From Ceratotherium simum simum (Eukaryota > Chordata > Mammalia > Perissodactyla > Rhinocerotidae), in the NCBI RefSeq assembly GCF_000283155.1, contig NW_004454160.1, positions 8,692,857 through 8,756,856 on the forward strand: a stretch of 64,000 nucleotides of DNA. The letters run 5' to 3'. Positions 53,306-63,639 of the stretch are shown here, piece after piece. Position 1 is the first letter of the stretch. Each line of letters begins with the position of its first letter. The notes under the pieces were generated by a model. It did not search any database. It was not told where the DNA came from and saw only the letters and a program-made list of their open reading frames with translations. The position numbers were made by a program, and so were the translations under genes.

Positions 53306-54135
53306 GGACTATCTATGGAAGGCAATTTGTCATTAACTATCACATTTACAAATGCATAAAGCCTTTGACTAAACAATTTCACTTCTAGAAATTTATCTTC
53401 AGATACACTCGCATACATTCTACAGATATACTTGCCCACAGGTTATTCATTACAGCATTATCTGTAAAGGTTAAAGATTGGGAAGGCTTAAACGGGCTTG
53501 TTAAATAAACTAGTTTATATAACAGAATACTCTGCAGCCACAGAAAGAATGATATGTCTATATATACTGATATCTAATGATCTCCAAAATATGGGTTTTT
53601 TTTTTGTTTTTGTGAGGAAGATTGGCTCTGAGCTGACATCTGTTGCCAATCCTCCTCTTTTTGCTGAGGAATAGTAGCTCTCAGCTAACATCTATGCCCA
53701 TCTTGCTCCATTTTGTATATGGTATGCCGCCACACATGGCTTGAGGAGTGGTGTGTCCGTCCACGCCCGGGATTCGAACCTGCAAACCCCGGGCCACCAA
53801 AGCAGAGCACGCGAACTTAACCACTACACCACTGGGCCAGCCCCTCCAAAATATATTGTTAAGTGAAAAAAATGCAAGGTGCATAACAGTGTGTAAAGCA
53901 AGCTTTCCATTTGTGTAAAGGAGGGAGAAACTATATGCAAGTATTTGCTTGTGTATGCATAAACTATCTGTGGAAGGTTTCTTAGGGAACTCGTGACCTT
54001 TGGTTGCACCAAGGGAGGAATGTGGATGGCTGCGGACAGATGAGGGGGGCTTTCCACTGCATAGACTTTAGAATCCTTTGAATTTTGAATCATGTGAAAA
54101 TAAATAATATATTTCAAAAGAGTACCAAAAGAAAG
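53306..54135 (+). mobile_element. Old L1/HAL1-type 3' end, split by an ERE
   Basis: ggaaggcaatttgtcattaa, gactaaacaatttcacttct, caggttattcattacagcat, gttaaataaactagtttata on the left; attgttaagtgaaaaaaatg, cataacagtgtgtaaagcaa, tttgaattttgaatcatgtg on the right. The reading resumes exactly across the ERE at 53593-53843. Confidence 0.78.
53593..53843 (-). mobile_element. ERE SINE with 11-bp target duplication
   Basis: Antisense ERE with a T-rich tail at the left and gggattcgaacctgcaaacc (reverse B-box) near 53770. Exact duplications CTCCAAAATAT lie at 53582-53592 and 53844-53854. It interrupts an L1-type 3' end, so it is younger than that L1. Confidence 0.96.
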
Positions 54136-54955
54136 AAAAAGGAATAAAGGTCCTTCCCACTCACTCATCCGTTGTGAGAAGCACTTGTGATGATGGCTAT
54201 GAAGGTAGACGTCAGCCTCAGGGCATGACCTCGTGGCGGGACCCCTGCTGCTCCCAGGCCTGTGTTCACCCATGACCTCTCAGTTTGAAATGGAAAGCTT
54301 TTATCCAACCAAGATCCTGTCCCAATCACCCATAGCAGGTTCATAGTGCAGCCTTCCAGCAACATTTAGATAAAATATTTCTATTCTCCATTACCAGAAA
54401 TCTCTGGTGAGGTGTAGAAGGAGCAAGGCTATCCCAGGAAGGTCTAGGACTGGAGTCTAGAAGGTAGTCTAGAAGGAGCTGCGTCACACCAGGGTCTGAG
54501 GCCAGCTGGCCTGCAGCACTCTCTGTCCTCATCTCACAGTGAACAAGCCCATGTGGGCTTTACAGCTTCTATACATACAAAGGTTGTGGTGACCTGGAGC
54601 CCAGGGAGGACCCACGAATATTGTCCCTGTGACCAGGAGGGTTTTCTTTGTCTCCTTTATTCCGCTGCTGGTTTACTGTCTAAGGTTTTATTGCTTATAG
54701 AGTTGGGAGGGAGATTCCACCTTAGGGAAGATAACTGTGAGCTACTGACCAGGGCTAGCCATATTTCTAGTAACTGACTGTCTGACTCAATATGAAGGAC
54801 AGTGAAAAGAACCATTGACTCTAAATCCCTTCCCCAGAGATGCCTGGAATCGCACCATTAGCCATTTGTGCATTAAGCATTGTCATCAATGTGCAGATCC
54901 TCTCTTTAAATTTAAATTTCCTGGGAAGGATAATATCTTTAGAAGAATTAGCTTA
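54136..54955. other. Unique sequence, nothing identified
   Basis: A small local repeat gtctagaagg occurs twice near 54456-54477. No exon or family repeat recognised. Confidence 0.45.
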
Positions 54956-54957
54956 AA

Positions 54958-55057
54958 AGAACATTCATTCATTGATTCACTGATTATTGAGTATTTATCC
55001 ATGCCAGACACTCTACCAGGTACCTGGGCATATAGGCAAATAAGACAATCTTTGACC
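54958..55057 (-). mobile_element. L2 3' terminus, antisense
   Basis: aacattcattcattgattca, tgattattgagtatttatcc, ccagacactctaccaggtac: reversed L2 end. Confidence 0.65.
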
Positions 55058-55262
55058 TTAAATATCATAGCAATAATGATGATAACTATGATAACACTTT
55101 CTGAGTGCTTACTATGTGGCAGGCACTTCTAAGCTCTTTGCATGCATTTGCATTGAATTCTTGTAACAAATCTGGGGTAGGTAATGTCGTCTCCATTTGT
55201 TGAGGCACAGAGTTAAGTAACTTGTTCAAGATCCCACAGTAGGCAAGTGAGCTAGTATATCA
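55058..55262 (-). mobile_element. MIR SINE, antisense
   Basis: gataacactttctgagtgct, tactatgtggcaggcacttc, ggtaggtaatgtcgtctcca, gttaagtaacttgttcaaga: reversed MIR, directly abutting the L2 end. Confidence 0.82.
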
Positions 55263-56285
55263 ACTTTTTATCTAACAGATATATTTCTAGGAAGAGAAAG
55301 TAGCCAGGAGTTGAGGGTCTCGGTGCTGTCTCCCTGTGGTGTGCAGAGAGGGGAGATGATCCTGAATGAGGTACCAGACAATCCTCTGGCTAATTCCTGC
55401 CCTGGTGATGTTGGGAAGAACTCATGGCTGCACACAATCTAAGGAGGCAAGAGAGGAACTAATCAAGAGAGCAGTAGATTGCATGGAAACCACCCAGGGT
55501 GACTGGTGAGCCCAGTAAGGAGAAGAGGACAGCCTAGGAAAAGGGCCTGGGCTGAGTCAGGATCCTCAGGGCTGCAAAGAAAGCAAGTTTTACCTAAAAC
55601 CAACATGAGGCCGGCGGCCCAGGCATCTCAGAGACCAAGGGAAATGAGAGAAATAAATCGGTCTTTGGCAGCAGCATGGAAGTTGAGCAAGCTCGCAAGG
55701 AAGCACACGCGATCCAAAGGATGTGACTACATGAAGAGTCAGCCAACTTAGGAGTGAGACAGGGATGGCCTGCAAAATCCTGAACCACACTCCAAAGTCA
55801 AGCTCCACCAAGTCTAATGCAATCGGGAACATGAGGCTTTGGGCCTGGCTGAGTGTCTCCAGTCCCTTCCTAAGTGGTTCTGAGTTGGACTGACTTCCAG
55901 CCTGGACACTTAGCCCAGTGCATTGAATTCAGGCTGGTCTAGCGGCACTTCTCCAGCCTCGGTCCCTCCTCGTGCAGATTCTGGATGTGTCACTGAAAGG
56001 ACAGGTTGTCCCTTCCTAAAGTGCTCCCTGGGACATGGAACTGAGCCCTGAATAATAACTTAATTCACTTTCCAAGTTCCCTGTTGGTTCTCCCTGGCTG
56101 AAGTGGACACTGTGTGCTTGCAAAGAAAGCCAGCTTCCCTCCCTCTGGGCTGGATCTTCCAGGAACTGGGAGGCTGGAAGGATGGGAGCCAGCGCGGGGA
56201 TTGGGGTAAAGCAGACTCACCTGTCACCAAGTCACAATCAGAATCAGGCCTGTGGTACTCACTTGGGGTCTGGGAGTGGAGGGGG
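55263..56285. other. Unique sequence, 1 kb, nothing identified
   Basis: No exon, repeat or RNA gene recognised. An 81-codon open frame at 55506-55751 is basic and low in information. Confidence 0.42.
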
Positions 56286-56289
56286 GAGG

Positions 56290-56480
56290 AGTAGCTTTAG
56301 TCTATTCTAGAAGAAAATGAAGTCTGGTTTTTTTCCTCCCTGATTAGCATTTTTATTGCGTCCCTCCTATTTGTTCTGCCTGCTCATAATTAAATACTGC
56401 CCATGGTGTCTCGTCTATCTTAGTAATGTTCTCCTGGACACCGAAGAATTGGATTTTCTTTATGGAATTGCTCCACTGAC
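56290..56480. promoter_or_regulatory. TAAT-rich unique block, possible noncoding element
   Basis: cctgattagcatttttattg, ctcataattaaatactgccc and tatcttagtaatgttctcct in nonrepetitive sequence. Confidence 0.25.
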
Positions 56481-57189
56481 AGAAAATAACACTCAAGTTC
56501 TGCGCCTCCCCTGGCCGGGTGGGTCAGCCCCAGGAGGGTGTCTAGCATTAAGGTCAGAAGCCTCCTCATAGTGTCTCAGGGTCTCTGATCTGAGATCTTG
56601 GAAGGAAAATGAAAAAAGCATCAGATGTTCTAGTCCTCAGAGCAGCTCCCATGAGAGATGACCTAGGGCATGAGGCAGCTGCCTCTGTTCTGCTTGGGAA
56701 GGTCTGAGGCTGGCAATGACTCCAGAAGTCTAGAATGGAGGGATGGGGAAGAGGGCTGAGGATCTTAAGGAGGGAGACTTTAGACTTAGGTCAGGACTCC
56801 AAACAAAACCCTGAGGCTGGTTCTAATCCCCATACTCCCCTCCGTCTAACTCACCATCATCCTTTTCATATGACCCACAGTCATGGCCACGGCTGTGGCC
56901 CCCCAGGCCACCCTCCTCTTATGTCCTCATATCCCAAGCCTTCCTTGGCCTGCCATTCCCTTGCCAACCCTCTAGCTTCCCTCCTCCCCGTCCCTATCCC
57001 CATGTCCTCAGCAGCATCTATTCTATTTCCAAGGAGCTGCCTTAACATTCTCCACATTTTCCTCCACCTCTGCTCTTTAACCAAAGCCCGGCTTTCTCCT
57101 TGCGTGTCCAACTTGGGCCACAATAAAGAGAGGATGAATTTGCATTTGAACCTTCTCAAATGTGGGTTTATCAATCTAGTCCATCAATT
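56481..57189. other. Unique sequence with the window's longest open frame
   Basis: A 183-codon open frame (56735-57286) is the longest in the window. It runs into MER5A, is proline/serine/histidine rich and has no recognisable domain, so I do not call a gene. Confidence 0.5.
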
Positions 57190-57374
57190 CAGTGATTCTC
57201 AAAATGTGGTCCTCAGACCAGCAGCATCAATTTGCATTTCAGATCTTGTTAGAAATGCAAACTCCTGGTCTCCACCCCAGACCTAGAGAATTAGGAACTC
57301 TGGGGGTGGGGCCCAGCTATGGATCCGTGTTCTAACAAGACCTCCTGATACACACTCAAGTTTGAGAGCCACTG
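57190..57374 (-). mobile_element. MER5A (hAT-Charlie), full length
   Basis: A 185-bp element from cagtgattctcaaaatgtgg to caagtttgagagccactg. The ends are inverted repeats, and the interior aatttgcatttcagatcttg and tggggcccagctatggatcc is MER5A in reverse. The 8-bp duplication is no longer recognisable. Confidence 0.92.
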
Positions 57375-57399
57375 CACTGGACCAATCAATCTTCCAGAA

Positions 57400-58490
57400 C
57401 TTTCTGTCAGCAATGTCTTCTCTGAAACCCACACCATCTATGCACTTGTCTTCTCCTACCAGCTGTGGATGCCAGGTCACTCCTGCCTTCCCGGAGGATA
57501 CTGGTTGCCCTGCCTCTGACCACTCTCCAAGGAGCTGTGTTTGCCTGCTCTCATGGCCCTGCTCTGTGCCTGGGCAATGTCATCTTTTCTCACAACTTCA
57601 GCTGTCACCTCTATGCTGATGATTCCCACGTGCACATTTCTAACGAGCAGCTCTCTCTCAAGTGTTAGAAGTCTACTTCCTTCTGCCATCAGGCATTTGA
57701 CTTTGACTATACCAGACACCTTACTCACCCATCCCAAACAAAGTCCCTCAAACTGGTGTCTTGGGTTCCTTATTTCAGTCCATTCTCCACCCCAGCTCTG
57801 TGCACACAGACTTCTCTGCTCTTCCCTTTCCTTCAACACTTGCTCCTCCCTCCCGCACAGACTCCCACACCCAGCCAGTCACCAGGGCCCAGAGCCTGCT
57901 GCTCCCCCTTCTTGGCTGGCTCTGTCTTCATTGCTAGTTCAACAGCCCTAGTTCAGCCTCCCTGATCTCCCACTTCTACCTGCTTTCTCACTGCTGCCAG
58001 AATTGTTTTGCTAAAACGCAGTTCTCACCATGATGGTCCCTCATGGCCTACAAGATACCACCCCGACTGGGCTCTCCATCGCCTGGCATTGTCAGCTCCG
58101 TTCCCTGCCGCCTTCCTCGCTCAGCCTGCACTCCCACCACTAGACATGCTGCTCACTTTCACACCTCTGTGCATTTGCTCATGCTCTTGTCTTTGCACGG
58201 AATGACTTTCTGTCTCGAGAACTCTTTCTCACCCTTAAAACCGCAACTCAGTGCAACCCACCTTGCGTGCACTCCTCCCAGACTCCCCTCCCCTCCCCTC
58301 TCCTCTCAGCTCTGGGCTCCCAGAGTACATTGCTCCTGCCTTTGTTATAGGACACACCCTTCATATTGTTCATTTGTCACCCTTCCCAGACTGTGAGCTC
58401 CTTGAAGGTCTCTGCTGTGCCCCAGTCACCATTGTCTTCCCAGTCCAGAGCACCATTCCTGGCACATAGTTGAAGCTATATAAAGATTCT
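57400..58490 (+). mobile_element. L2 LINE with reverse-transcriptase motif relic
   Basis: Sense L2. At 57612-57623 the codons tatgctgatgat read YADD, the catalytic motif of the L2-family reverse transcriptase, within LYADDSHVHIS. Further right come the ORF2 C-terminal words (ccatgatggtccctcatgg, tctgtgcatttgctcatgct) and the 3' end (gtgagctccttgaaggtctc, accattcctggcacatagtt). Deletions and stops make it inactive. Confidence 0.78.
58277..58298 (-). other. G-quadruplex-type motif on the minus strand
   Basis: Four C runs on the plus strand (three then four, four, four) with loops of 5, 1 and 1 nt, inside the L2. Confidence 0.65.
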
Positions 58491-58494
58491 TTTT

Positions 58495-58930
58495 GCTCAC
58501 TTCATCCAGCTAGTACTTAAAAGACTGAGACCTGCAAGCATACAATCAGTCATGATCTACTGCTTTAAGGGGTGGTGGTCAGGGAGGGTCCGTCACCCCC
58601 ACACACTCCTTGGCAAGCTCTTTGACACTGGCTTCCACCCTTGTCATTTATCTTATATGTCAAAATTGCTCCTGCGTTAGAATGGTGGAGGGACTGAATA
58701 TGATTTGCCCCTCAAGTCCCACCCACGGATGGTCCCATTCTACTCTCAGCTCAGTCTGACAAACCTCTCCCCCAGAGAAAGGAGGAAAAAGGAATTTCCC
58801 ACAATCTCTATTCCCCTTGTCAGGGTCTAACCCTGGCTGGCCTTTCTCCTGAAAACTCAGAGTGGTAGCCACATGGAAATGCATGTTCAGGGGGCATTTC
58901 CTGTGGCCCTGGGTCCAGACCTGCCCTCAG
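58495..58930. other. Unique sequence, nothing identified
   Basis: No feature recognised. Confidence 0.42.
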
Positions 58931-58934
58931 AGAG

Positions 58935-59008
58935 ATCCCGCATCCAGAGGCAAGTAGCAGTGCCTAGAAGACAGTCGGCTCTCAGTAAATGTTTGTTGAA
59001 TGAGTAAG
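58935..59008 (+). mobile_element. L2 3' terminus
   Basis: agtagcagtgcctagaagac, ggctctcagtaaatgtttgt, tgaatgagtaagc: short sense L2 end. Confidence 0.55.
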
Positions 59009-59710
59009 CAACTGCTGAAGAATGGAAGATGTTCTCAGAGTGCCCCATCCCTGGTGTTGCCAGTCTCTGCCTTTGCAGCCTATCTAATTCCAGAATCTCT
59101 ATGCAGAAAGGAGTGAGGCAGCAAAGCGGAAGGCGGAAAGAGACTTGGAAGGAACGTTTCTCCATGATTCTCTCCTCTGCCTCTGAAGAGGATCTCGCAT
59201 CAGGAAAAACATGTAAGTTTCCCAGGCCACCAAGCCCTCCTCCTTCTTGCTCTCAGCCCTGGGCTCATGCCCTTCCAGGCTGTGGACAGAAAGAGGTAGA
59301 CAGACTAGCTTGGAGACAACTTTAAGTGAATTCAATTACCATAGCAACTGAAACCAACAGAATGGAGATTAGGCTCCAGACAGCAGTGATCCAGGCATCC
59401 AAGAGAGGCAGCAATCCAAAGGCCATCGCTGTGAGACTGGGAGCTGGGGTGGGGAAGGGGCACCCCAGCTCATCTACCCAGCACCCCCCCCCATTCACTT
59501 GCACTTTCTGGGACCCCTCAGAGCTCTAACCTGCCAAGGAAGAGACACCCATCCCTGCCAGGAGCTGGAGAGGCCTGCAAGAGGTGGGGGGGTTAGAGCA
59601 ATGAGCAGGTGCTGGCCTTCTGCTGGCTTCTCATTTTCTACTGTGTCCTCCCACGGACGGGCAGGGTATTGGCCGACCTTCTGCACCTCTCTGCAGAGTA
59701 ATATTTACAA
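59009..59710. other. Unique sequence, nothing identified
   Basis: Includes a poly-C run at 59483-59492. No exon or repeat recognised. Confidence 0.45.
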
Positions 59711-59711
59711 G

Positions 59712-59955
59712 TAAGAGCTCTGGAGTCAGACTGTTTGATTTCAAATCCCGGCTCTGCTAATGATCTTGAGCAAATTGCTGAACTTTTCTGTGCCTTGGTT
59801 TTTTTCATCTGATAAAGGGGGATGATAGTATCTGTTTCATAAGAGTGCTGTAAGGTCTACAAATAAGATTGCACATAAAGCCTTAGCACAGTGTGCGGCA
59901 CATATTAAATGCCAGGCAAGAGTTTGTTGTCACTGTCACTGCTGTTGTTATTAAT
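59712..59955 (+). mobile_element. MIR SINE, near full length
   Basis: agagctctggagtcagactg, tcaaatcccggctctgctaa, ttgctgaacttttctgtgcc, taaagccttagcacagtgtg: complete sense MIR including the tRNA-like B-box region. Confidence 0.88.
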
Positions 59956-60560
59956 TCCACGACGATGATGATGATGACTCCAGTCCTCCTGGCCCTTGTC
60001 TATTTCCCTGCTATGAGCCCCACATTTGTCACATCGAGGCGTGCAGCTTGAAGAAGGCAGAGAAGGTTCCCAGGAGGCTGACAAGCTGGTCATAGTGGTC
60101 AGTCCACTCCTGTCCCAGGAGCCAGTCAGAAACACAGAGGAACTGCACAGGCCACCCGGCAAGTGAATGAAGGCCTTGCTCTTTGGGCCTTCATCTGGGC
60201 CTGCCACTTGTAGTCAGCCAGCTGTGGTCAGCCTGGGGAATCTCAGAAGGGCAGAACCCCAGATGGCTGGTGATCTCATTCATCTACTCATTTTGCCCCA
60301 AAGATGTTGAACAAGTTTGCGATCTTTAGCCCCAAAGAGCTGTTGCCTTCCCTGAATGTGGATCCCTCATGTGTAAAATGGGGATAAAAGGCCAATTTCA
60401 GAGAAATAATAGACCTGTTCACATAGAACTGAGGGCAAACCTAGACTTTCTTCTCAGGCAGCATTTGAGCATCCAGAGGACAGAGACCATCCTCTTCAGT
60501 GATGCAAAGGACCTGGGACCGGGGCTGGAGATGTGTCTGGTCCAACACCAGGGATGTGGT
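59956..60560. other. Unique sequence, nothing identified
   Basis: A MIR-like trace (cctcatgtgtaaaatgggga) at 60367-60386 is the only recognisable part. Confidence 0.42.
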
Positions 60561-60564
60561 CGTT

Positions 60565-60895
60565 CCTTCCATAAGCAGTTTTTGAGCACTAATGATGGTC
60601 AGACCTTGTGCAGCTGCCAGGAAAGCCAAGACGAATAAGACTCAGAAATTCAGCTTGGTGGTGAAGAAAGACCTCAGAGAAACACACCAGGAAGTGCTAT
60701 TTGACAAGGGGAAGCATGGTGAGGATGCTTGGGGCATCAGAGAGGACTGGCATCTGGATTGGGCAGGAAGGAGGAATACATTTTGCCCAGTGGCGAAGCA
60801 GGAAGGACTTTGCAGGCAGAGAGAACAGCAGGTGCAAAGAGGGAGTGTGAAAGGGCCTGGTGTGTCTGGGGGAGGTGAGAAGTTTAGGGATGATA
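60565..60895 (-). mobile_element. L2 LINE fragment, antisense
   Basis: gcagtttttgagcactaatg, gaagaaagacctcagagaaa, ggcagagagaacagcaggtg, caaagagggagtgtgaaagg: reversed L2 3' end and ORF2 tail. Confidence 0.58.
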
Positions 60896-60968
60896 AAGCG
60901 CATGCATGTGTGTGTGTGCGCGTCTATGTGTGTGTGTGTGTGTGTTTGTGCACGCACATGCTCGCAGG
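60896..60968. repeat. (TG)n microsatellite
   Basis: gcgcatgcatgtgtgtgtgt and tatgtgtgtgtgtgtgtgtg with CG interruptions, directly after the L2 fragment. Confidence 0.95.
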
Positions 60969-61295
60969 CATGTTGGGGGATGATAAGGGGGTGGAGAGAA
61001 GAATGGCAGGGGATGAGAGCCAAGAGTTAATCTCTCCTCTTATCTCTCAAGAGATCAGCAGTTCTGTAAGCCTCTAGGTACTGTGGCCTGCTATGCCGGA
61101 ATTTGTTCAGCCTTATTTTGAAAATTCATTCCCTTATAACCAAAGGAGTTGTTGAGCATATTTTAGGGAAACCTCAGCCTGTTTCTTAGGGTTTGCATTG
61201 CTCCCAGGTCTTGAATGTCCCCAGCTGAGCTTCCTTCAGCCCAACATAAACAGCTCTGTCTGGCAACGGCCCTGAGAAGGACCTCTGACCACTCC
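60969..61295. other. Unique sequence, nothing identified
   Basis: No feature recognised. Confidence 0.42.
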
Positions 61296-62290
61296 TCCCT
61301 CCGGGAATGGCTGCACCTACACCCCCAGCTGCTCTGCTTTGCATTCCCGGTCATCTGGCCAGACAACACAGCCCGACCTGGGACACTCTTGTGCTGCTCC
61401 ACATCCAACCAATCAGAGTCCTGATCATTTTTACACCCAACATATTTCTCTCAGGCCCCTTCTTCTCCATCTGTCCACCCCTGCCCTGGCTGAGGCCCTC
61501 ATCATCTCTCTCCTGGAATACTGCAATAGCCTGCTAATTGGTCCCCCTGCTTCCCATCTGGTCCTCCTCAAATCCGTCCTCCACATTGCTGGGCCGGAGC
61601 ATTTTTTTCAAACATAGATCTGATTGCACCATGCATCTGCCCAGAGCCTCTCAGTGGCTCCCCCTGGCCTGCAGGATGCCGTCCAGCTCCTTGGCTTGGC
61701 TTCGAGCCTCAGCCCCTGCTGTGCCCTGCCCCTGGCCTCTCACTCCAGGCACACACTGAGCTCATTCATACCCTCGTATCTTTACTATCTGGTGTTTGCT
61801 TCATCACCTCGGTCATTTGGCTGATTCCTGTCCTCTTTCCAGACTCAGCCCAGATGTCATCTCCTCCAGAGCATCTTCCCTGACCCCTCAGGCTGGACTA
61901 AGCGCCTCCTCCCTGTGCATCCCTAGCTCTCCACACGCATGGCATCCAGCTCCTTGGCTTGGCTTCCCAGCCTCAGCCCCTGTACTAGCTCTCAGTCCTC
62001 AGTCACACGTACTAGCTCTGTCCCTACCGCAGCTATGTGATGCTCACCTCCAATTCTTCATCTGAGAAATGGGAATAATAATAGATCTACTTCATGAGAT
62101 TGTTTTGAGAATTTGTAAATCTAGCTTCTCTTCATCCCTCAGGCTTCACTGACCCTCAGATGAGGTTAGTAAGCCTAAACATCAGCACAGAGTTCCAAGA
62201 AGGCGGGGTCCGTGTCTCTCTTGCTCACCACCATATGCCCAGCACAGCAATTAATGGATGTTGAATAAGTATGTGTTAAGTGAATGAATG
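61296..62290 (+). mobile_element. L2 LINE with ORF2 relic and internal duplication
   Basis: A sense frame reads SLLEYCNSLLIG (about 61508-61545), the conserved LxYCNSLL block of L2/CR1 ORF2, followed by ctcagtggctccccctggcc, gatgtcatctcctccagagc and ending atgttgaataagtatgtgtt. A roughly 38-bp segment is present twice (61682-61719 and 61945-61982). Confidence 0.75.
62030..62130 (+). mobile_element. MIR fragment within L2
   Basis: aattcttcatctgagaaatg, ggaataataatagatctact, tcatgagattgttttgagaa match the sense MIR centre, interrupting the L2. Confidence 0.5.
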
Positions 62291-62334
62291 GCTTTATAAA
62301 TGCTTGTCAAGCCAGCATTAGTGGAGGAAGACCT

Positions 62335-62440
62335 ATCAGTTCAATTAAAATGCTTACTGAATGCCAGACTCAGGGCTAGGGCTTCCCTGTTAATATTTAA
62401 GTGGGACAAGGGATGCAGATAATAAAAAGCACACTCACGT
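62335..62440 (-). mobile_element. Possible L2/MIR fragment, antisense
   Basis: ttaaaatgcttactgaatgc then cagactcagggctaggg resembles the reversed shared 3' end. Confidence 0.32.
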
Positions 62441-62651
62441 GTCCTGGGCAAGACTGCACCTTAAGTTGGGACTTCAAGTGAACTCCATAGCACTTGAATA
62501 GGGTGGAATGGGAAGTAAAAGGAATCTTCCTAGGGAAAAACAGTCCATAACCCATCCCCCCCTCACATGCCTCATCACCTTCCCACCACTGTAAGCAGCA
62601 CTGTAACTCACTAAGAAGGCTGTTGTGTGTTTCCTTTTTTGTCCACTTCAG

Positions 62652-62797
62652 GAATCTATAGCAAAGAGCCCCCCTGCTAACATCAAACCTGTATTTGCAA
62701 AATTGACTCAGGCATTAGTTAAGATGTTGCAAGCTTACCACTTTGGGGATCCAGTCTGTCTGGGTGGAAGGAGAGACCCACGGAGCCATCAGAAAAG
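62652..62797 (+). other. Weak candidate exon
   Basis: An excellent polypyrimidine tract and acceptor (ttccttttttgtccacttcag minus its first base) end at 62651, and a donor aag|gtatca starts at 62798. The 146 nt between are open in one frame (48 codons plus two bases). The peptide begins ESIAKSPPANIKPVFAKLTQ and is not one I recognise. No repeat family is obvious. Chance remains a fair explanation. Confidence 0.2.
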
Positions 62798-62934
62798 GTA
62801 TCACTCTCTCATCAAAAAGGAGGAATTGTCTAACTTCTTTAAGCATGTGGTGTTTTTTGTTTTTTTTTTTCACACTGAGCCTGGCTGTCTCCATTCTTTA
62901 TGACTGGGTATGATTTAACACACACACTTAAAAA

Positions 62935-63130
62935 ATGGAAGAACAACTTCTTAAATTTGCAGTAAATGTATTGTTCAATAGGTTTGATTTACTAGCTATG
63001 AGCCATAGAAGAGCCGCCATGGCGATTTATCGTGATGTCGTCTCAGGAGTTGGAGTCCACTGCCTCTGTCTGTGCTGATCCCCATAAAAATTATCCAATG
63101 AAGGGAAGACCTGCAGTGCATCTTGGCACC
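62935..63130. promoter_or_regulatory. Conserved-looking block with YY1-like word
   Basis: Nonrepetitive sequence containing gccgccatggcgatttatcg (63014-63033; gccgccatgg is both a YY1-type and Kozak-type word), attgttcaataggtttgatt to the left, and cccataaaaattatccaatg to the right. The ATG opens only a short frame. Confidence 0.3.
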
Positions 63131-63364
63131 AGCTTGGGTTGTAACTGCCACACCCTAGTCTGTACATCAGGCCCCCTTCCAGATGATGAGACCGTGACAG
63201 GTGGGGGAAGTGCCGGGCTTGTCCCATGATTTAGTGGCATGTGTTCTGAGCCGTTGGTGGGGGTCAAGGAGCAGAGGTCTCTGTGCATTGCAGCTTGTGA
63301 AAGATTTACAAGGCTCCACTTGCCTCCCTGGTGACTCTGCAGAGGAACTGAATGGATGGAAAAC
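63131..63364. other. Unique sequence, nothing identified
   Basis: No feature recognised. Confidence 0.42.
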
Positions 63365-63421
63365 CTCTGTGTGCGGGCGTGTGTGTGCATGTGCGTGCAT
63401 GCGTGTGTGTATGTGTGTTGA
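63365..63421. repeat. (TG)n/(CGTG) simple repeat
   Basis: gtgtgcgggcgtgtgtgtgc, then atgcgtgtgtgtatgtgtg. Confidence 0.92.
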
Positions 63422-63635
63422 GGGAAGGGAAGGAGCAAGACTCATAATTTAGAGGGATTCAGAAGGGTCAATCTCTTGAGAAAAACGTCCGCATGATAGT
63501 CTCCTCTTTTGATTCCTAAAGTAATTGCCAGCATCTCCCTCCTGTTCCCTAGGGAAGACTTGGAAGTGTGGGCAGTTTCATAGCTGGTGGGGTGGGGACC
63601 AAGGGAGACAGAGGGGGAAGACTGTCCCAGGCTGA
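63422..63635. other. Unique sequence, nothing identified
   Basis: No feature recognised. Confidence 0.42.
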
Positions 63636-63639
63636 GGGG

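Noticed and set aside
56735..57286. 183-codon open frame, the longest in the window
   Set aside because: It ends inside MER5A, has no recognisable domain and is low-complexity in proline, serine and histidine; no splice or promoter context supports it.
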